Assembly: GCF_021290925.1 (NCBI RefSeq)
Contig: NZ_JAJSLX010000001.1
Span: 248,001 to 312,000 of the forward strand
Length of the DNA: 64,000 bases
Direction of reading: 5' to 3'
Source: Sessilibacter corallicola
GTDB taxonomy: Bacteria; Pseudomonadota; Gammaproteobacteria; Pseudomonadales; Cellvibrionaceae
Shown: piece after piece, positions 54,978 to 64,000 of the stretch
How positions within the stretch are numbered: the stretch's first letter is position 1
Layout of the letters: each line of letters opens with the position of its first letter
Notes under the pieces: model-generated
The model's input: the letters and a program-made list of their open reading frames with translations, nothing else
The model's database searches: none
Told to the model about the DNA's origin: nothing
Position numbers and translations under genes: made by a program

Positions 54978-56189
54978 CTACAGCGCGGCCATACCTCTTT
55001 CTAGATCAGAGATAAGATCGTTAGCGCTCTCCAAACCAACGGAGATTCTAATTAAGTTTTCGGTAATGCCAGCTTCTTTCTTTTCGTCATCGCTCAATCG
55101 ACCGTGAGTGGTCGTTGCTGGATGAACAATGGTGGTTTTAGCATCACCTAGATTTGCCGTTAATGACATAATTTTTGTGGCATCGATGAATCGCCACGCC
55201 TCTTCTCGACCACCAACCACACGAAACGACAACACGCCGCCAAAGCCGCGTTGCTGTTTTTTCGCCAATTCGTGGCTCTTATGAGACGGCAAACCGGCGT
55301 AGAAAACTTGCTCAACTTTCGGAGATGCCGATTGTTTTTGCTCCTCCAACCACGAAGCCAATGCCATGGCATTGGAGCAATGGGCGTCCATACGCAAACG
55401 CAGTGTCTCAAGACCTTTAGCAAAAACCCAAGCATTGAATGCACTCATGGTTGGACCACACGTGCGAACAAAGGCTAACGCTTCATCCATATCCTCAGCA
55501 TTACCGGCAATAGCGCCACCAACACATCGCCCTTGGCCGTCCAAATATTTGGTCGCCGAGTGAACAACAATGTCGGCACCCAGCTTTAACGGCTGTTGCA
55601 GTGCTGGCGTACAAAAACAGTTATCGACCACCAGTTTGGCACTAACGCTGTGGGCAATCTCGGAAAGACGGGCAATATCGACAACATCGCACAATGGGTT
55701 CGATGGTGTTTCTACAAATAATAGTTTTGTGGAATCGGTGAGGCTGTTTTGCCACAGGTCATAATCGAGTGGATTGACGAAAGTAACGGAGATTCCCATC
55801 TTCGCCATGTACTTGGTAAACAACACCGAGGTTGTACCAAAGACACTGCGTGAACAGATAACGTGATCACCTGATTTGAGCAGTGCCATGCATACCGTAA
55901 GAATGGCAGACATCCCAGACGCCGTGGCAACGGCTGCCTCAGCGCCTTCAAGTGCGGCTATTCGCTGTTCGAAAACACGCACGGTCGGGTTTGTGTAACG
56001 CGAATACACGTTGCCGGCCTCTTCGCCAGAAAAGCGCTTCGCTGCGGCCTCTGCTGACTCAAAAACATAGCTGGAGGTCGTGAAAATAGGCTCACTGTGC
56101 TCGCCTTCGTGAGTGCGCAGTTGGCCCGCACGAACGGCGATAGTATCTAGGTCCGTATTGGCAAAAAAGTCATCAAGTTCGCTTGCCAT
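54978..56189 (-). CDS. metZ: O-succinylhomoserine sulfhydrylase
   Basis: PLP enzyme making homocysteine directly from O-succinylhomoserine and sulfide. 403 residues. Cys/Met-metabolism family motifs: EPIFTTSSYVFESAEAAAKR, YSRYTNPTVRVFEQRIAALE, ATASGMSAIL, VETPSNPLCDVVDI, the PLP lysine in HSATKYLDGQGRCVGG, and SLGD-like LTANLGDAKTTIVHPATTTHG. Distinguished from MetB by its place after purF, as in Pseudomonas. Starts 44 bp after purF. Confidence 0.93.
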   Translation of the reverse strand: MASELDDFFANTDLDTIAVRAGQLRTHEGEHSEPIFTTSSYVFESAEAAAKRFSGEEAGNVYSRYTNPTVRVFEQRIAALEGAEAAVATASGMSAILTVCMALLKSGDHVICSRSVFGTTSVLFTKYMAKMGISVTFVNPLDYDLWQNSLTDSTKLLFVETPSNPLCDVVDIARLSEIAHSVSAKLVVDNCFCTPALQQPLKLGADIVVHSATKYLDGQGRCVGGAIAGNAEDMDEALAFVRTCGPTMSAFNAWVFAKGLETLRLRMDAHCSNAMALASWLEEQKQSASPKVEQVFYAGLPSHKSHELAKKQQRGFGGVLSFRVVGGREEAWRFIDATKIMSLTANLGDAKTTIVHPATTTHGRLSDDEKKEAGITENLIRISVGLESANDLISDLERGMAAL

Positions 56190-56233
56190 CGATTCTAATC
56201 CTTGCTTACACGTCTATCGGGTTGCGTATATGT

Positions 56234-57772
56234 CTACGCAAAACTGGTTGTATCGTTTTCGTTATGGATACCGACTAGCGCGTCTTCATCACTGGATTTG
56301 CGTGTTTTAGACGAAATCGCCGAGTCATTACGCGCCGCATGCAATTGATTCAAATAATCATCGTCAACGTCACCGGTAATATACTCGCCGGTGAAGACGG
56401 CGGATTCAAATGCTTTAACTTCGCGGTTACCGTCCATAGAGGCTGCAATTAAATCATCAATGTCTTGATAAATAAGCCAATCAGCACCAATTTCCTGACA
56501 AACTTCTTCATCTGTGCGACCGTGGGCGATCAACTCATTGGCACTGGGCATATCGATACCATAGACATTCGGATACTTAACCGCGGGCGATGCCGAAGCG
56601 AAATAAACCTTGGCGGCTCCGGCTTCACGTGCCATTTGGATGATTTGCTGACAGGTGGTACCGCGAACAATGGAGTCATCCACCAACAAAACATTCTTGC
56701 CTTTGAACTCTAGTTCAATGGTATTGAGTTTTTGTCGAACGGATTTTTTCCGTTGCTGTTGCCCAGGCATGATAAAGGTTCGACCGATGTAACGGTTCTT
56801 AACCAGCCCTTCTCGGAATTTCACACCCAAATTTTGGGCAACCATTTGCCCAGCAACGCGGCTGGAATCGGGAATTGGAATTACCACGTGAATATCGTGG
56901 TCGGGGCGCTCGCGGGCAATTTTTGCAGCCAAGCGTTCGCCTTGACGCAAACGCGATTTGTAAACTGAGATACCATCGATAATGGAATCTGGACGAGCAA
57001 AATAGACGTGCTCAAAAATACACGGTGTTAAACACGGGTTTTCCGCACATTGCTGAGAGAAGAATTCACCTTCTTTGGTAATGAATAGCGCTTCTCCGGG
57101 GGCTACATCGCGCAGTAATTCGTAACCATTGCTACTGAATGCACAGCTTTCAGACGCAACCATGTAGGAATCGCCTTTCTTACCTTTGCGAATACCAATC
57201 GCTAGTGGGCGAATACCATTCGGGTCACGGAAGGCAACAATGCCGTAGTTGGCAATCAGTGCCACTACCGCGTAACCACCACGAACACGTTCGTGAACGC
57301 TGCTAACAGCGGTAAAAATGTCATCAGCAGTAGGCTGAAGCTTGTTCAGCTTTTGAAGTTCGTGTGCAAAGACATTCAACAAAACTTCTGAATCTGAATC
57401 GGTATTGACGTGGCGAAGGTCAGTTTTGTAGATATGCTCATTCACTTCATGGGTGTTGGTTAAATTGCCGTTGTGGGCAAGACCAATACCGTAGGGGGAA
57501 TTAACGTAAAACGGCTGCGCAAGCGCCGGACCGGAATTACCCGCTGTCGGGTAACGAACATGAGCTATGCCGTAGTTACCGACTAGACGCTGCATATGGC
57601 GAGAACGAAATACATCGCGAGCAAGACCATTGGCTTTTTGCTGGGAAATACGACCATCGTTACAGGTCATGATCCCGGCGGCGTCTTGTCCTCGATGCTG
57701 GAGCATCGTCAGGGCGTCGTAGAGTTCTAAATTAACGTTCTCTTGTCCGACAATACCAACGATTCCGCACAT
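56234..57772 (-). CDS. purF: Amidophosphoribosyltransferase
   Basis: First step of purine synthesis: PRPP plus glutamine to phosphoribosylamine. 512 residues. Starts MCGIVGIVG with the catalytic Cys2 exposed after Met removal (no propeptide, as in E. coli). Glutaminase motifs HNGNLTNTHE and HVRYPTAGNSG; PRPP loop VLLVDDSIVRGTTCQQI. No Fe-S cysteines of Bacillus type. The C-terminal 40 residues are a variable acidic tail. It follows cvpA, the usual partner. Confidence 0.97.
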   Translation of the reverse strand: MCGIVGIVGQENVNLELYDALTMLQHRGQDAAGIMTCNDGRISQQKANGLARDVFRSRHMQRLVGNYGIAHVRYPTAGNSGPALAQPFYVNSPYGIGLAHNGNLTNTHEVNEHIYKTDLRHVNTDSDSEVLLNVFAHELQKLNKLQPTADDIFTAVSSVHERVRGGYAVVALIANYGIVAFRDPNGIRPLAIGIRKGKKGDSYMVASESCAFSSNGYELLRDVAPGEALFITKEGEFFSQQCAENPCLTPCIFEHVYFARPDSIIDGISVYKSRLRQGERLAAKIARERPDHDIHVVIPIPDSSRVAGQMVAQNLGVKFREGLVKNRYIGRTFIMPGQQQRKKSVRQKLNTIELEFKGKNVLLVDDSIVRGTTCQQIIQMAREAGAAKVYFASASPAVKYPNVYGIDMPSANELIAHGRTDEEVCQEIGADWLIYQDIDDLIAASMDGNREVKAFESAVFTGEYITGDVDDDYLNQLHAARNDSAISSKTRKSSDEDALVGIHNENDTTSFA

Positions 57773-57833
57773 AAACTTACCTCTTCAATTCGCATATCGC
57801 CGCACTACTTGAAATAGTACGGCTAGTTTTGCC

Positions 57834-58331
57834 TCAGCCAAGGACGCTGGCATAGAGGTCTTTTATCAGATTCATTATTTCCACGTAGATTGACTCTAAC
57901 TTGAGAATCTCGGGAATTAATACCGACTGCTGCCACCAGACATCTTCGCTGACAGGCAAAAATTTTGGAACAAATAACAGTGCTGCAAGTACGACAGCGA
58001 TGCCCCGCAATGCGCCAAACAGCAAACCTAAAAATCGGTCCGTACCACTGAGTCCTGTGGCCTCAATGAGCTGACTGATCATAAAGTTTAACAAACCACC
58101 GACGAGCAAAGTCGATATAAATAGAATGGCAATTGCTGCTACATCACGCAACGAGGGAGTAGTTATATAATCTGTCAGTAATAAAGCCAGTTGTTCTTTA
58201 AACACAACGGCAATGATGATAGCAACGATCCAAGTAACCAAAGACAGTGCTTCTTTGACAAACCCTCTTTTCAAGCTAATTAAGCCGGAGACAACAACGA
58301 CTCCAATGATAGTCCAATCAGCTTCGTTCAT
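57834..58331 (-). CDS. cvpA: CvpA family membrane protein
   Basis: 165 residues with four membrane segments (WTIIGVVVVSGLISLKRGF; VTWIVAIIIAVVFKEQ; VAAIAILFISTLLVGGLLNF; FGALRGIAVVLAALLFVP). The pattern SLKRGFVKEALSLVTWI and LSGTDRFLGLLFGALRG identify CvpA. Required for colicin V production in E. coli and linked to envelope stress tolerance; function not solved. I prefer the ATG at 58331 (GAAGAG 8 bp upstream) over the GTG at 58346. It is directly upstream of purF, the classic arrangement. Confidence 0.92.
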   Translation of the reverse strand: MNEADWTIIGVVVVSGLISLKRGFVKEALSLVTWIVAIIIAVVFKEQLALLLTDYITTPSLRDVAAIAILFISTLLVGGLLNFMISQLIEATGLSGTDRFLGLLFGALRGIAVVLAALLFVPKFLPVSEDVWWQQSVLIPEILKLESIYVEIMNLIKDLYASVLG

Positions 58332-58516
58332 GGGCTTACTCTTCACCTACTCTTTGATTATTGGGCATGGCAGATTAAAGGCTGGCGATTCTAACAGAGC
58401 ATCAGCAAAAATCACTAAATTCAGAAAAAGATTTCTCAGTTATCGTGTATGGCGATTCAATTAAAACCAGCTGAACCGATTAACCGACATTGTTAAATTC
58501 TCGATCTTAAATTGCA

Positions 58517-59074
58517 TCAAGGGGTGTATCGCAGAACGAGAGAATTAACCGAGAATTGCAGATCAAGTTCCGATTTTAACTTTTCGGAAGCGTCGCGATT
58601 AATGTTGGGGCCAACGTAAACTCGGTAGACGGTTTTTGAATTATTTTTATGTTCGCGATGGAACGCTTTGTAACCATTATTTCTTAAATCGCCAGAAAAC
58701 TTTTTTGCACGTTCAATCTCACTAAAACTGCCCACTTGAACTACCCACGCCTTGGGCAATCCCCGGTTATCAAACGACTCTGCGTGCGTACTCGAATCTG
58801 GCTTTTTCTGAGGAGACTCAGAGCTTGTTACTTGGTCCGCTTTTGAATCACTGACAGCCTGAAACATCTCATCGGGCTCAATCAATGGTGCGGTATTTGT
58901 CGGCTCGGTAGGGCTTTCTACGGATTTAAACTCAAAGGCGGGGGCCACAGGAACTTGTGTCTGAGTATCGACAATTTGAGGGGATTCTTTGTGCAGTAGC
59001 GTCGGTAAAAAAATGATGCCTACAGACACCAGCACACAGGCGCCAATCAATCTTTGTTTTACACCGTTATCCAA
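58517..59074 (-). CDS. SPOR-domain protein (DedD-like)
   Basis: 185 residues. Short cytoplasmic N terminus, one membrane helix (about 8-26: RLIGACVLVSVGIIFLPTLL), a Pro/Thr/Ser-rich linker and a C-terminal SPOR domain (AWVVQVGSFSEIERAKKFSGDLRNNGYKAF ... VYRVYVGPNINRDASEKLKSEL), which binds denuded glycan at the septum. The start is a TTG at 59074 with GGGGTG about 7 bp upstream. Position between folC and cvpA matches dedD. Confidence 0.92.
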   Translation of the reverse strand: MDNGVKQRLIGACVLVSVGIIFLPTLLHKESPQIVDTQTQVPVAPAFEFKSVESPTEPTNTAPLIEPDEMFQAVSDSKADQVTSSESPQKKPDSSTHAESFDNRGLPKAWVVQVGSFSEIERAKKFSGDLRNNGYKAFHREHKNNSKTVYRVYVGPNINRDASEKLKSELDLQFSVNSLVLRYTP

Positions 59075-59206
59075 TGATCACCCCAACATCTGTTTGAATT
59101 TATTCAAATTCGAATTGAGCAATAGGTGCAGTGTTAACTGCAATAAAAAATTGAATTTGATGTTTGTTATTTTAACGCGAAAACAACAATAAAAACTGAA
59201 CGGATC

Positions 59207-60505
59207 CTACTGAACGTCTATTTGTAAATAATTTAATGCGGCTTCAACTGTAAAAAAAGAACCGAACACATATACAACAGGCTTATCAGTCAAATGAACG
59301 CACTGCTGGCGAACGGAATCCATTGCCTCAACAATCGAATCAAATTCCTGCAGTGCTGCGGTTTCGTCAAGCGATTTTACTTTACTGCTTAAAACCGAAG
59401 ACGGAAGTGATCGATCGTTATCGGGTAAATTTGGTAAAAACCAATGATCAACTTTGTTAACCAAAGGCTGAATGACAGCATCAATATCTTTATCCGCCAT
59501 CATTGCGCAAATTGCGTAGCATTCACGCGAATCGTGTTCATCTATGGATTGAGCCAAGGATTCAGCAGCAGCCGGGTTGTGGGCAACATCGAGCACAAAC
59601 TCAATACCGTCAATCTCAACCGATTGCAGTCGACCCGTCAGTTCAATGTTAGCCAACACTCCCGAAACCTGCTTTTGGGTAGGTAAAACCGACAAAACCT
59701 TTAACGCCATCAGCGCAGCGGCAATACTGGGCAAAGGTAACCTAGGCTGTTCGCAAATGACTTCAAACTCACTGTATGACGCTCCAGGTAAGCACGACCA
59801 ATGAAACCTATTATTGGCAGCGCTGTAGCGGAATTGATCATCGATACACAGTAACTCAGCACCAATGTCGTCGGCATAGGCGCGTACACTCAACGGCATA
59901 TTAGCGTCAGCGATAATAGCGGGCACACCAGGTCGGAAAATACCTGCTTTTTCGCGACCAATGGATTCACGATCATTACCAAGGTATTCACAGTGATCAA
60001 TATCTACAGAAGTCACAATTGCGAGATCAGTATCAATGATATTGGTTGAATCCAGCCGACCACCAAGTCCCACTTCCAACAATATAAAATCGACTTTTGC
60101 CTGCTTAAAAATCAGTAAAGCCGCCAGTGTTGAAAACTCAAAATAAGTGAGAGAATCGCCCTCCCGGGCTTGATCAATGTCTTCAAAGGCTTGGCACAAC
60201 TGGTTATCAGATACTTGGTCACCATTGAGCCGAATTCGCTCGTTGTAACGGACGATGTGAGGAGAAGTGAAACTGCCAACCGTCTTACCGGATGTTATTA
60301 ACAACGCTTCTAAGGTTTTAACACAAGAGCCTTTACCGTTGGTACCGGCAACGGTAATCACAGTAGAGGCAGAATGTTTAAATGCCGAAGAGCCGATTTC
60401 TAAGCGATCGGCAACGCGACTGACACGAGTTAATCCCATATCAATCGCGGTGGGATGCAGTTGCAACTGCCAATCGAGCCAGTTCTGCAACTGATCAAAA
60501 CGCAT
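59207..60505 (-). CDS. folC: Dihydrofolate synthase / folylpolyglutamate synthase
   Basis: Adds glutamate to dihydropteroate and to tetrahydrofolates. 432 residues. P-loop GTNGKGS (54-60), SFTSPHIVRYNERIRLNG, LEVGLGGRLDSTNII, VDIDHCEYLGNDRESIGREKAGIFRPG, and LDVAHNPAAAESLAQSI. All Mur-ligase-type parts are complete. It lies between accD and the SPOR gene, the usual accD-folC order, with a 108-bp gap after accD. Confidence 0.96.
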   Translation of the reverse strand: MRFDQLQNWLDWQLQLHPTAIDMGLTRVSRVADRLEIGSSAFKHSASTVITVAGTNGKGSCVKTLEALLITSGKTVGSFTSPHIVRYNERIRLNGDQVSDNQLCQAFEDIDQAREGDSLTYFEFSTLAALLIFKQAKVDFILLEVGLGGRLDSTNIIDTDLAIVTSVDIDHCEYLGNDRESIGREKAGIFRPGVPAIIADANMPLSVRAYADDIGAELLCIDDQFRYSAANNRFHWSCLPGASYSEFEVICEQPRLPLPSIAAALMALKVLSVLPTQKQVSGVLANIELTGRLQSVEIDGIEFVLDVAHNPAAAESLAQSIDEHDSRECYAICAMMADKDIDAVIQPLVNKVDHWFLPNLPDNDRSLPSSVLSSKVKSLDETAALQEFDSIVEAMDSVRQQCVHLTDKPVVYVFGSFFTVEAALNYLQIDVQ

Positions 60506-60613
60506 GACTTAAACCTTGTACCATTGGAATAATTAGCGGATTTACGAGCGTTTATTTAAGCTGACAATGAGCCCGGTAAATTCGCCCGTATTTCTGAATC
60601 TGGAAAATTAAAA

Positions 60614-61480
60614 TTACGACGCCTTTTCCAAACCGGTAAATTTAGCCAATAAACCAAACACTTTTTCACGCATATCGCTGCGGTGAATAATCATATCAAT
60701 CGCGCCGTGCTCCAATAAGAATTCACTCTTTTGGAATCCGGCGGGTAATTTTTGACGAATGGTTTGTTCAATAATTGCAGGACCTGCAAACCCAGCTCTA
60801 GCACCTGGTTCAGCGGCATTAATATCACCTAACAGAGCCAAAGACGCCGATACACCACCGTAAACTGGATCGGTCATAATCGATATGTACGGTATGCCCG
60901 CTTGCTTTAGGCGTTCGATAACGGCACTGGTTTTCGCCATTTGCATCAAAGAAATCAAGGCTTCTTGCATTCGTGCGCCACCGGTCGCGGAGAAGCACAC
61001 CAATGGTATTCCTTCAGATAACGCAAGTTGCGCTGCACGAGTAAATCTTTCGCCAACCACATAGCCCATGGAACCGCCGTGGAAAGCAAATTCAAACGCT
61101 ACGGCAACCACAGGCATTTCGTTCAAAGTACCGCGCATTGCAATTAATGCTTCTTTTTCACCGGTAGACTTTTGTGCGTCAGACAAGCGGTCTTTGTATT
61201 TTTTTGTGTCTTTAAACTTCAGGCGATCTACAGGTAAAACATCGGCTGCGATCTCTTCTCGACCTTCTTGATCGAGAAAGATGTCTAAACGACGACGAGC
61301 GCCAATACGCATGTGATGATCACATTTCGGGCAAACGTCATTATTACGTTCAAGTTCTGGACGATATAAAACAGAACCACACTTTACACACTTCTTCCAC
61401 AAACCTTCAGGCACTTTGCTCGCGCCACGTTTGCGGTCATTTTTAATAATGTTTGGTCTAATTTTGTCTAACCAACTCAT
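60614..61480 (-). CDS. accD: Acetyl-CoA carboxylase carboxyltransferase subunit beta
   Basis: Partner of AccA. 288 residues. The N-terminal zinc ribbon is CVKC ... CPKC (Cys31, Cys34, Cys50, Cys53). Carboxyltransferase motifs follow: [74 protein letters not shown] and [17 protein letters not shown]. Starts 86 bp after trpA. Confidence 0.97.
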   Translation of the reverse strand: MSWLDKIRPNIIKNDRKRGASKVPEGLWKKCVKCGSVLYRPELERNNDVCPKCDHHMRIGARRRLDIFLDQEGREEIAADVLPVDRLKFKDTKKYKDRLSDAQKSTGEKEALIAMRGTLNEMPVVAVAFEFAFHGGSMGYVVGERFTRAAQLALSEGIPLVCFSATGGARMQEALISLMQMAKTSAVIERLKQAGIPYISIMTDPVYGGVSASLALLGDINAAEPGARAGFAGPAIIEQTIRQKLPAGFQKSEFLLEHGAIDMIIHRSDMREKVFGLLAKFTGLEKAS

Positions 61481-61566
61481 ACAATATCACTCTAGTCGAT
61501 ACCTAAATTTGGCACGTTTATCTTAAATTTGAAGGAAGCTACCGAAGATTCAAAGCAGCAATAGAA

Positions 61567-62376
61567 TTACAACTCATCCAATGCTGCTCGAATCGGAGAA
61601 ATAAGTTCTGCCGTTTGCTCCGCGATGACATCTGCAGGCTGATCAGCAAGGTCACCCATTTTAGAAACCAAAACGCTACCAACGACAACACCATCGGCTT
61701 TTTGACCAACGGATTTTGCTGATTCACCATCTTTAATGCCAAAGCCGACGCAAATCGGAAGACTCGTTTGTTCTCTCAAGCGACTGATGCGAGCGTTTAC
61801 TTCATCGACATTCAAATGCCCCGCACCTGTAACGCCCTTGAGCGAAACGTAGTACAGAAAGCCAGAAGCCATCGAAATTACTTTTTCAGCTCTTTCATCA
61901 GAAGTTGTTGGCGCCAACAAGAAAATATTTTCCAGTTCAGCCGACTTAAGTCTCTCAATCAAATTAGGCGCTTCTTCCGGTGGTAAATCTACGGTTAAAA
62001 GACCATCAACGCCAGCATCTTTTGCAAGCGTTGCAAAGGTTTCCGCGCCCATGCGTTCTACAGGGTTGGTATACCCCATCAATACTACTGGGGTTTTTGA
62101 ATCAGTTTCTCGGAAAGCGCGAACAACCTCTAAGGTATTTCTTAGGCTGGTTTTGTGTTCCAGTGCTCTCTCGTGACCGCGCTGAATCGAAGGTCCCTCT
62201 GCCATAGGGTCTGAAAAAGGGACGCCTAATTCGATAATATCTGCGCCTTTTTCAACAAGCGCATGCATGGTTTTCAGTGTTGCTTGCGGTACTGGGTCGC
62301 CATTAACAATATAGGTTACCAACGCTTTGCGGTTTGATTCTTTTAAGGTTTGTAAACACTGTGTAATACGATTCAT
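61567..62376 (-). CDS. trpA: Tryptophan synthase alpha chain
   Basis: Cleaves indole-3-glycerol phosphate to indole, passed to TrpB. 269 residues, complete TIM barrel. Catalytic Glu49 is in IIELGVPFSDPMAEGPSIQR. The second catalytic position, Asp60 in E. coli (FSDPLADGP), is Glu here (codon GAG). Other parts are normal: TVDLPPEEAPNLIERL, FLLAPTTSDERAEKV, YYVSLKGVTGAGHL, PICVGFGIKDGESA and ADGVVVGSVLV. Follows trpB by 69 bp. Confidence 0.96.
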   Translation of the reverse strand: MNRITQCLQTLKESNRKALVTYIVNGDPVPQATLKTMHALVEKGADIIELGVPFSDPMAEGPSIQRGHERALEHKTSLRNTLEVVRAFRETDSKTPVVLMGYTNPVERMGAETFATLAKDAGVDGLLTVDLPPEEAPNLIERLKSAELENIFLLAPTTSDERAEKVISMASGFLYYVSLKGVTGAGHLNVDEVNARISRLREQTSLPICVGFGIKDGESAKSVGQKADGVVVGSVLVSKMGDLADQPADVIAEQTAELISPIRAALDEL

Positions 62377-62445
62377 AGGGCTTTATTCTTTCGCAATTCC
62401 ATTAATGGATGGGTGTCTTTGCATAGTGTTATGGAAGTTCAGAAA

Positions 62446-63672
62446 TTAAACGGTGATTCCATCAATTTCTGCAACCGTATGAATGTCTTTATCGCCGCGA
62501 CCTGACAGGTTCACTACAATATTTTTCCCTGGGCCTAATTCTTTCGCTAACTTTTCTGCATAGGCGATGGCGTGGCTACTTTCCAGTGCAGGAATAATAC
62601 CTTCAACTCGGGTTAAGTTTCTAAAAGCGGCCAGTGCTTCTTGGTCATTAATTGCGACATATTGGACTCGACCAAGATCTTTAAGCCAGCTGTGTTCCGG
62701 TCCGACACCAGGATAATCGAGGCCTGCAGAAACAGAGTGAGTTTCAATAATTTGGCCATCATCGTCTTCCATAAGGTAAGTGCGATTACCGTGAAGGACA
62801 CCAGGAATACCTTCGTTTAGCGGCGCAGCATGGCGACCGGTCTCGAGACCATCACCACCGGCTTCTACGCCGTACATAGCGACTGCTTCGTCTTCTAAGA
62901 ATGGATGAAATAAGCCGATTGCGTTAGAACCGCCACCAACGCACGCGACAAGAGCATCAGGTAACTTGCCGATCATCTCAAAACTTTGCTCACGCGCTTC
63001 GCGACCAATAATGCATTGGAAATCTCGGACTAACTTGGGATAAGGGTGCGGACCGGCAACCGTACCGATGATGTAGAAAGTATTATCGACATTGGTAACC
63101 CAGTCTCTCATGGCTTCGTTCATTGCGTCTTTGAGAGTTTTTGATCCCGAAGTCACAGGAATCACCTCAGCGCCCAATAATTTCATGCGATACACGTTAA
63201 TGGCCTGGCGCTTAACATCTTCAGCACCCATATAAACGTAGCATTCCATTCCTAAACGAGCGGCGATTGTGGCTGTTGCAACACCGTGTTGCCCGGCGCC
63301 AGTTTCGGCAATAACGCGAGTTTTACCACTGTGTTTGGCAAGCAGTGCCTGACCGATGGTGTTATTAACTTTGTGCGCGCCGGTGTGGTTTAAGTCTTCA
63401 CGCTTGAGGTAAATATTGGCACCACCGACTTTTTCACTCCAACGCTTGGCGAAGTAAAGAGGCGATGGACGACCTACGAAGTAGGCGAGATCGTGGTCAA
63501 ATTCACGTTGAAATTCGGGGTCAGATTTTAGTCTCTCGTACATCTCGGTTAGATCATCGAGCGCGGAAATCAACGTTTCTGATACGAAACGACCACCGTA
63601 CTGACCAAAATGGCCGGATTCATTTGGGAAGTTGTTAAAGTCAACTGACTGCTTTGAGTTATCGTTCGACAT
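62446..63672 (-). CDS. trpB: Tryptophan synthase beta chain
   Basis: PLP enzyme joining indole and serine. 408 residues. N-terminal [22 protein letters not shown] lysine in [36 protein letters not shown]; phosphate cup [31 protein letters not shown] near the end. It is the standard TrpB1 type. Preceded by trpF and followed by trpA, all leftward. Confidence 0.97.
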   Translation of the reverse strand: MSNDNSKQSVDFNNFPNESGHFGQYGGRFVSETLISALDDLTEMYERLKSDPEFQREFDHDLAYFVGRPSPLYFAKRWSEKVGGANIYLKREDLNHTGAHKVNNTIGQALLAKHSGKTRVIAETGAGQHGVATATIAARLGMECYVYMGAEDVKRQAINVYRMKLLGAEVIPVTSGSKTLKDAMNEAMRDWVTNVDNTFYIIGTVAGPHPYPKLVRDFQCIIGREAREQSFEMIGKLPDALVACVGGGSNAIGLFHPFLEDEAVAMYGVEAGGDGLETGRHAAPLNEGIPGVLHGNRTYLMEDDDGQIIETHSVSAGLDYPGVGPEHSWLKDLGRVQYVAINDQEALAAFRNLTRVEGIIPALESSHAIAYAEKLAKELGPGKNIVVNLSGRGDKDIHTVAEIDGITV

Positions 63673-63730
63673 AGTTAATTCTCAATTCTTAGTATTCGGA
63701 AATTTGGCAACTGCGTGTTTTGAAAATTAA

Positions 63731-64000
63731 CTATCGCCAAGGTGGATGTTTAACGGCATTAATAAACGCCATAACTTTTTCTGGATCTTTGTGGCCAGGA
63801 GCCAACTCAACACCGCCACTGACATCAACACCGTAGGGCTTAGTGGCAACTATAGCGCCTTCAACGTTACTTGGGTTTAGGCCACCAGCCAAAATGAGCG
63901 GTCGATCAGATTCTCTCGGAAACCGATGCCATTCAAAGCTCTGTCCTGTGCCACCGGGAACACCCGGCTTATAAGCATCAAGAATAAAACCGCTAGCATC
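63731..64000 (-). CDS. trpF: Phosphoribosylanthranilate isomerase (C-terminal part)
   Basis: Open from the window edge to a TAG at 63731, 89 codons visible. The sequence DAYKPGVPGGTGQSFEWHRF, LILAGGLNPSNVEGAI and YGVDVSGGVELAPGHKDPEK is the C-terminal third of TrpF, with the phosphate-binding GG motifs intact. The start lies outside. trpF-trpB-trpA order is common in Pseudomonas relatives. Confidence 0.95.
   Translation of the reverse strand, partial: DASGFILDAYKPGVPGGTGQSFEWHRFPRESDRPLILAGGLNPSNVEGAIVATKPYGVDVSGGVELAPGHKDPEKVMAFINAVKHPPWR

Overview
The window reads as a chromosomal segment of a gammaproteobacterium. The likely lineage is a marine, Pseudomonas-like one such as the Cellvibrionales or Oceanospirillales; this is inferred from gene order and protein motifs, and no database search was run. 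Pointers are a tal / STAS / response regulator-phosphatase / PilZ / mlaA block, lexA next to sulA with nagZ and hpt close by, trpFBA-accD-folC-SPOR-cvpA-purF-metZ, proS / transglycosylase / dnaE / accA, and long AT-rich intergenic stretches. I saw no rRNA, tRNA, CRISPR array, prophage or intact insertion sequence.

Layout. 1-1963: 5' part of a large secreted SpvB/TcdB-like protein with FG-GAP repeats, read leftwards off the window. 2.5-9 kb: yigZ, dusA, transaldolase, a TerB-like protein, an STAS plus response regulator/PP2C pair, PilZ and mlaA. 9-19 kb: hrpA and the tamAB outer-membrane assembly pair. 19-26 kb: a variable region with a PaiB-like protein, unknown proteins, a GNAT acetyltransferase whose 3' end was rewritten by a 263-bp MITE-like element, an SGNH hydrolase, a membrane-anchored von Willebrand A protein and a secreted unknown. 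26-36 kb: accA, dnaE, a lytic transglycosylase, proS, a HIT protein, a highly structured 477-bp non-coding gap, and nadA. 36-43 kb: DNA repair and SOS genes (tag under its own LexA box, lexA with two full LexA boxes and one degenerate box, sulA), a cold-shock protein, and nagZ-mscS-hpt. 43-50 kb: a DUF1223 protein, then a four-gene pyrimidine-catabolism cluster (Urc1-type GTP cyclohydrolase II-like protein, Urc4/DUF1688, uracil phosphoribosyltransferase, uridine kinase) facing a LacI-type regulator. 50-54.5 kb: moxR-DUF58-tgpA. 55-64 kb: metZ, purF, cvpA, SPOR protein, folC, accD, trpA, trpB and the end of trpF, all leftward.

How it works together. Most genes are housekeeping: fatty-acid initiation (accA, accD), replication (dnaE), tryptophan, methionine, purine, NAD and folate synthesis, and envelope assembly or recycling (tamAB, mlaA, nagZ, transglycosylase). 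The most interesting system is the urc1-urc4-upp-udk cluster. It matches the gene set of the fungal URC/urg uracil-degradation route, which is little described in bacteria. Other points worth a look are the MITE that replaced the tail of the GNAT gene, the SOS box placed on the -10 of tag, the recurrence of 15-bp tandem duplications at four separate sites, the structured gap between the HIT gene and nadA, an Asp-to-Glu change at a catalytic position of TrpA, and an MlaA without a lipobox cysteine.
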